Source of the DNA: Bacteroidota bacterium
Lineage (GTDB): Bacteria; Bacteroidota; Bacteroidia; AKYH767-A; OLB10
DNA length: 64,000 bases
Assembly (NCBI GenBank): GCA_016714535.1
Contig: JADKDR010000019.1
Span: 62,001 to 126,000 of the forward strand
Direction of reading: 5' to 3'
The notes under the pieces were generated by a model. The model was not told the DNA's origin. It did no database searches and saw nothing but the letters and a program-made list of their open reading frames with translations. Position numbers and translations under genes: made by a program. The stretch's first letter is position 1. The number at the start of each line of letters is the position of its first letter. Shown here in pieces: positions 60,931-64,000 of the stretch.

Positions 60931-62436
60931 TTACAGTGTAAGTAGTTGTATCAAAACCCCAATAGAATACGAACCATCGGCTTGAGAAAAAGTGTAACGG
61001 CCAGTACTTGCTTCCGTTATTTTTATTCCCGAAATATTTGCCTCGCTGCTATCTTGTACATTATTTTGATTCACATCTGCAAGTAATTTACCCGTAATGC
61101 GGTTTGAAGGGGATAGTTTTACTACCCAATAATCAAGGATTCCATTGCTATTTTCTGTTTTGTCACCGGAGATATTTGAATATGAATATCCTCCCAAAAC
61201 GTAACCTCCATCGGGTGTGGGGGTAATAGAATTTAACCAGTCCTGAGCACTTCCGCCAATCGTATTTTGCCAAATAATATTACCTATGCTATCAATTTTT
61301 ACTACCCAATAATCATAAGTTCCATTGCTATTTTCTGTTTTGTCACCGGAGATATTTGAGGATGAACCTCCTCCCAAAACGTAACCTCCATCGGGTGAGG
61401 ATGTAATGGAATATAACCAATCACCGTCAATCCCCCCAATGGTATTTTGCCATACAATAGCACCAAGGCTGTCAATTTTTACTACCCAATAATCATAAGT
61501 TCCATTGCTATTTTCTGTTTTGTCACCGGAGATATTTGAGGATGAACCTCCTCCCAAAACGTAACCTCCATCGGGTGTGGGGGTAATGGAATTTAAGTAG
61601 TCATTGTTACTCCCCCCAATGGTATTTTGCCATACAATAGCACCAAGGCTGTCAATTTTTACTACCCAATAATCATAACCACCATTGCTGTTTTCTGTTT
61701 TGTCACCGGAGATATTTGAATTTGACCATCCTCCCAAAACGTAACCTCCATCGGGTGTGGGGGCAATGGAATATAATTGGTCCTCGCCATTCCCCCCAAT
61801 GGTATTTTGCCAAACAATAGCACCAAGGTTGTCAATTTTTACTACCCAATAATCAGAACTTCCATTGCTATTTTCTGTTTTGTCACCGGAGATATTTGAG
61901 TATGACCATCCTCCCAAAACGTAACCTCCATCGGGTGAGGAGGTAATAGAATATAAGTAGTCATCGCCACCCCCCCCAATGGTATTTTGCCATACAATAT
62001 TACCAAGGCTGTCAATTTTTACTACCCAATAATCTGCAACTCCATTACTATTTTCGGTTTTATCTCCGGAGATATTTGAGTATGAATATCCTCCCAAAAC
62101 GTAACCTCCATCGGGTGAGGAGGTAATGGAACATAATCTGTCATCGTTATTCCCTCCAATAGTATTTTGCCATACAATAGCACCCAGGCTGTCAATTTTT
62201 ACAACCCAATAGTCAACGCCTCCAATGCTATTTTCTGTTTTGTCACCGGAGATATTTGAGTGTGAATATCCTCCCAAAATATAACCTCCATCGGGTGCGG
62301 GGGTAATGGAATATAACTGGTCCCAGTTATTACCTCCAATGGTGTTTTGCCATTGAATATCGTATTGGGTGTTTTGCGCATTGCAAAAAAATGAAGTGAG
62401 TAAAAAAATAAATGTGGAAAGTAGTTTTAGTTTCAT
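60931..62436 (-). CDS. T9SS cargo protein, N-terminal part with seven 60-residue repeats
   Basis: A 501-residue frame starting at the ATG giving MKLKLLSTFIFLLTSFFCNAQ, a signal peptide (an upstream in-frame ATG 62 codons earlier was rejected because it crosses the promoter). Seven almost identical 60-residue repeats follow, each WQNTIGG, then SPDGGYVLGG, SNISGDKTENSNG and DYWVVKIDSLG, predicting a seven-bladed propeller. The frame then enters an SdrD_B/carboxypeptidase-regulatory-like Ig domain (GKLLADVNQNNVQDSSEANI) and stops prematurely after SYSIG. With the frameshift at 60953-60960 repaired, the product is about 1030 residues and ends in the T9SS domain encoded downstream. Confidence 0.82.
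   Translation of the reverse strand: MKLKLLSTFIFLLTSFFCNAQNTQYDIQWQNTIGGNNWDQLYSITPAPDGGYILGGYSHSNISGDKTENSIGGVDYWVVKIDSLGAIVWQNTIGGNNDDRLCSITSSPDGGYVLGGYSYSNISGDKTENSNGVADYWVVKIDSLGNIVWQNTIGGGGDDYLYSITSSPDGGYVLGGWSYSNISGDKTENSNGSSDYWVVKIDNLGAIVWQNTIGGNGEDQLYSIAPTPDGGYVLGGWSNSNISGDKTENSNGGYDYWVVKIDSLGAIVWQNTIGGSNNDYLNSITPTPDGGYVLGGGSSSNISGDKTENSNGTYDYWVVKIDSLGAIVWQNTIGGIDGDWLYSITSSPDGGYVLGGGSSSNISGDKTENSNGTYDYWVVKIDSIGNIIWQNTIGGSAQDWLNSITPTPDGGYVLGGYSYSNISGDKTENSNGILDYWVVKLSPSNRITGKLLADVNQNNVQDSSEANISGIKITEASTGRYTFSQADGSYSIGVLIQLLTL
61111..62370 (-). repeat. Seven 180-bp tandem coding repeats
   Basis: The string TCCATTGCTATTTTCTGTTT recurs with few changes at exactly 180-base spacing (61321, 61501, 61861; variants at 61141, 61681, 62041 and 62221). 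Each unit encodes one propeller blade. Conservation at the DNA level is much higher than among the seven repeats of the related gene at 25.1 kb, suggesting recent duplication or gene conversion. Confidence 0.9.
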
Positions 62437-62472
62437 TATGACTCGTATTAAAATTTTGCTTGTAATGCATGG

Positions 62473-62480
62473 CAAATCTA
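62473..62480 (-). promoter_or_regulatory. Putative -7 element of the seven-repeat T9SS gene
   Basis: Minus-strand TAGATTTG, perfect TAnnTTTG, 37 bases before the ATG; this also supports the shorter start. Confidence 0.5.
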
Positions 62481-62676
62481 ACAAATTATTTGAATGGTTG
62501 GTGGTTTTTTCTAATGGCTTTGATGGTGTCTGTGAACTTCCAAATGCATTATGTGATAGCAACTTCGCTTTACAATAAAATACAAAATTATATAATTTAA
62601 ACAATACATCTCGCCATCGCATGTAGGCTAACCCCTTGTATACTATACCCGTATTAGTTTAATAGCGATGTTGCAC

Positions 62677-63752
62677 TTAAAAAGTCACTTTCGAAAACTT
62701 TTGTCCATCAAACTGCAAAATAGCTTCGCCATTGCAAACAAACCATAGTTTGCCCTTTTTGTCTTTATAAATAACATAAACCGAATTGCCCGTTAGTCCG
62801 TGTTTCGTTGTGTAATTAGTCAGATTAGTACCATCATACTTCCATACTCCGGCATCAACGGTTTCAATCCAGAAATAGCCTTCTTCGTCTTGATTAATTG
62901 CAAACACTCCGGCAATCGAACCAAGATTATCAACTAATTTTTTTTGCTTGAGAAATTCGTAATTGGTCAGATTTTTTTCCTCGGTAATATTGCGAAGCGC
63001 CTTTCCATCATAGCAATATAACCCACTCCCGTTGATGCCAAACCATAACAAATCATTTTTGTCTTGAAAGATACAACGCACCGCAAGGCCGGCTAAATCT
63101 TTGTCATCAATAAATGAAAAGGTAGAACCATCATATACACAAACCCCCTTTTCCTGTGTTCCAAACCAAACCCTACCCGACTTGTCGACTGCGGTGCAGT
63201 ACATTTGGTAAGAACCTGCACTGCTATTTGAAGGCGGTGTATAGTAAGAAGGTTGTATGTTAAAATTTGTAAATGATTTGTCATCGTAAAAGCAAATTCC
63301 ATTCAGGTGGCCAAAAAATAATCCTCCCTTGGTATATCGATTTGTCCATACTTTGCATCTTTTATAGCTTCGGTATGATTGGTAAATATGCTGCCATCAA
63401 AACTGCATATACCATCGCGGGTTACAAACTAAAATATTCCATTTATGTCCTCTTTATGCCCCACACAAATTTGCCGTACAAGCCATCCTTCATGGTAATA
63501 TGGATGATGGTATTTCCATCGTAACGATAAACTCCCCCCACCATTGCCTGCAAACCAATAAATGGAATCATTATCCTGCAAAATGCAGTCGAGGTCTGTT
63601 CCCATAGCGGATACCGTATCGCCAATACCAAAGGTTTTGGCATGTTCAACAATATCTTTAATTTCCCTATCAACTTGTGCATTACAAGAAGTAAATGCAG
63701 ATAGAGTTAAAGTAATTACAATGGGAGCATTTATAGACTTGGTTACTTTCAT
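62677..63752 (-). pseudogene. Two-component-regulator-type propeller protein, multiply disrupted
   Basis: Begins with an export signal (MKVTKSINAPIVITLTLSAF, then TSCNAQ, possibly lipidated). Reg_prop-like blades follow: YWFAGNGGG..YRYDGNTIIHIT, FVTRDGICSFDGSIFTNHT, FFGHLNGICFYDDKSFTNF, WFGTQEKGVCVYDGSTFSF, WFGINGSGLYCYDG, WIETVDAGVWKYDG and WFVCNGEAILQFDG, giving seven blades. They lie in changing frames: shifts in the G-run at about 63534-63539, near 63465, and near 63325, plus a TAG replacing the blade tryptophan near 63430. The last 175 codons (62677-63204) are intact. The number and kinds of lesions suggest true decay. There is no kinase domain, so it was a stand-alone sensor or binding propeller. 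Confidence 0.75.
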
Positions 63753-63774
63753 TATTTCTATTTAGTGCTAAAGT

Positions 63775-63782
63775 TATTTTCG
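63775..63782 (+). promoter_or_regulatory. Putative -7 element of the transposase gene
   Basis: TATTTTCG, 12 bases before the transposase ATG, implying a very short leader. A minus-strand TAACTTTA at 63769-63776 for the divergent propeller gene overlaps it. Confidence 0.4.
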
Positions 63783-63793
63783 CATCAAAAAAA

Positions 63794-64000
63794 ATGCAGC
63801 ATCATATCAAGTTTTTTACTGCAACTATTTTATATTGGCAAAAACTTTTACAACCCGACAAATACAAACAAATTATTATAGACAACAAGGAATTTTTGGT
63901 TGATAATAATCGCGTTTGGATTTATGGCTTTGTAATCATGCCAAATCATATTCATCTATTGTGGAGGATGCGAGAAACTTTCGAAGAAAAAATATTCAAC
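63794..64000 (+). CDS. REP-associated tyrosine (Y1) transposase, N-terminal part
   Basis: A 69-codon open frame continuing past the right edge. It encodes KFFTATILYWQKLLQPDKYK, IIIDNKEFLVDNNRVWIYGF and VIMPNHIHLLWRM. The IMPNHIHL(L/I)W block is the HUH metal-binding motif of IS200/RAYT single-strand transposases, and the surrounding text matches the REP-associated group typical of Bacteroidota. These enzymes cut and rejoin REP hairpins at the DNA level. The catalytic tyrosine lies beyond the window. REP-like hairpins at 35.2 and 38.8 kb may be its substrates. Confidence 0.85.
   Translation, partial: MQHHIKFFTATILYWQKLLQPDKYKQIIIDNKEFLVDNNRVWIYGFVIMPNHIHLLWRMRETFEEKIFN

Noticed and set aside
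61111..62370. Regular repeats at fixed spacing as a possible CRISPR array
   Set aside because: The period is 180 bp, repeats and 'spacers' are both coding in one frame, and each unit is a protein blade.
1..64000. tRNA, rRNA or riboswitch genes
   Set aside because: No cloverleaf with TTCRA arm, rRNA-like conserved stretch or recognisable riboswitch core was found by eye; a covariance-model search would settle this.

Overview
The window is a low-GC chromosome segment of a member of the Bacteroidota. The case rests on eight large secreted proteins that end in type A C-terminal sorting domains of the type IX secretion system (T9SS), on promoters with the TAnnTTTG -7 element used by the Bacteroidota sigma factor, on lipoproteins and outer-membrane barrels of that phylum, and on a ParE/ParC pair of the phylum's short type. 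I cannot name a genus.

Layout. 0-5 kb: the tail of an unidentified gene, then a leftward cysC-cysD-cysN operon for sulfate activation, a class I fructose-bisphosphate aldolase (fbaB) and a small CoA-binding protein. 5-13 kb: two large T9SS cargo proteins, one with five ~290-residue modules and one kelch propeller with a PKD domain. 12.7-20 kb: a tandem (double) D-Ala-D-Ala ligase gene broken by a frameshift, a squalene/phytoene synthase, a secreted reprolysin-like metalloprotease and a lipoprotein. 20-25 kb: topoisomerase IV (parE-parC) and a WbqC protein. 25-32 kb: a seven-repeat T9SS protein, an MBOAT/SGNH acyl-transfer pair, and a pair of leaderless wall-active enzymes (M19-like dipeptidase and CHAP amidase). 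32-36 kb: a DUF4407 membrane protein, a SLOG-fold protein and a Rossmann reductase. 35-39 kb: REP-like hairpins, an inverted-repeat element and a transposase remnant. 39-44 kb: two frameshifted genes (nitroreductase, serine hydrolase), two small lipoproteins and an intact T9SS serine hydrolase. 44-52 kb: GH38 alpha-mannosidase, YjbR protein, a 947-residue protein with two nucleoside-deoxyribosyltransferase/TIR-like domains, VOC and DUF1801 proteins and a DUF2200 pseudogene. 52-64 kb: a purE/outer-membrane-protein operon, a BNR/sortilin-repeat T9SS protein, a 180-bp-repeat T9SS gene (frameshifted), a decayed propeller lipoprotein and the start of a REP-associated tyrosine transposase.

Housekeeping genes are scattered between a large secretome of propellers, proteases and glycosidases and small accessory genes. 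No rRNA, tRNA, CRISPR array, prophage or complete known defence system is visible. The best candidate for something undescribed is the 947-residue double-domain protein at 47.9-50.8 kb. The fused D-Ala-D-Ala ligase and the leaderless peptidoglycan-enzyme pair come next. At least seven genes carry single-base frameshifts, mostly in homopolymer runs; some also carry nonsense codons. Sequencing error and true decay must be separated before these are called pseudogenes.
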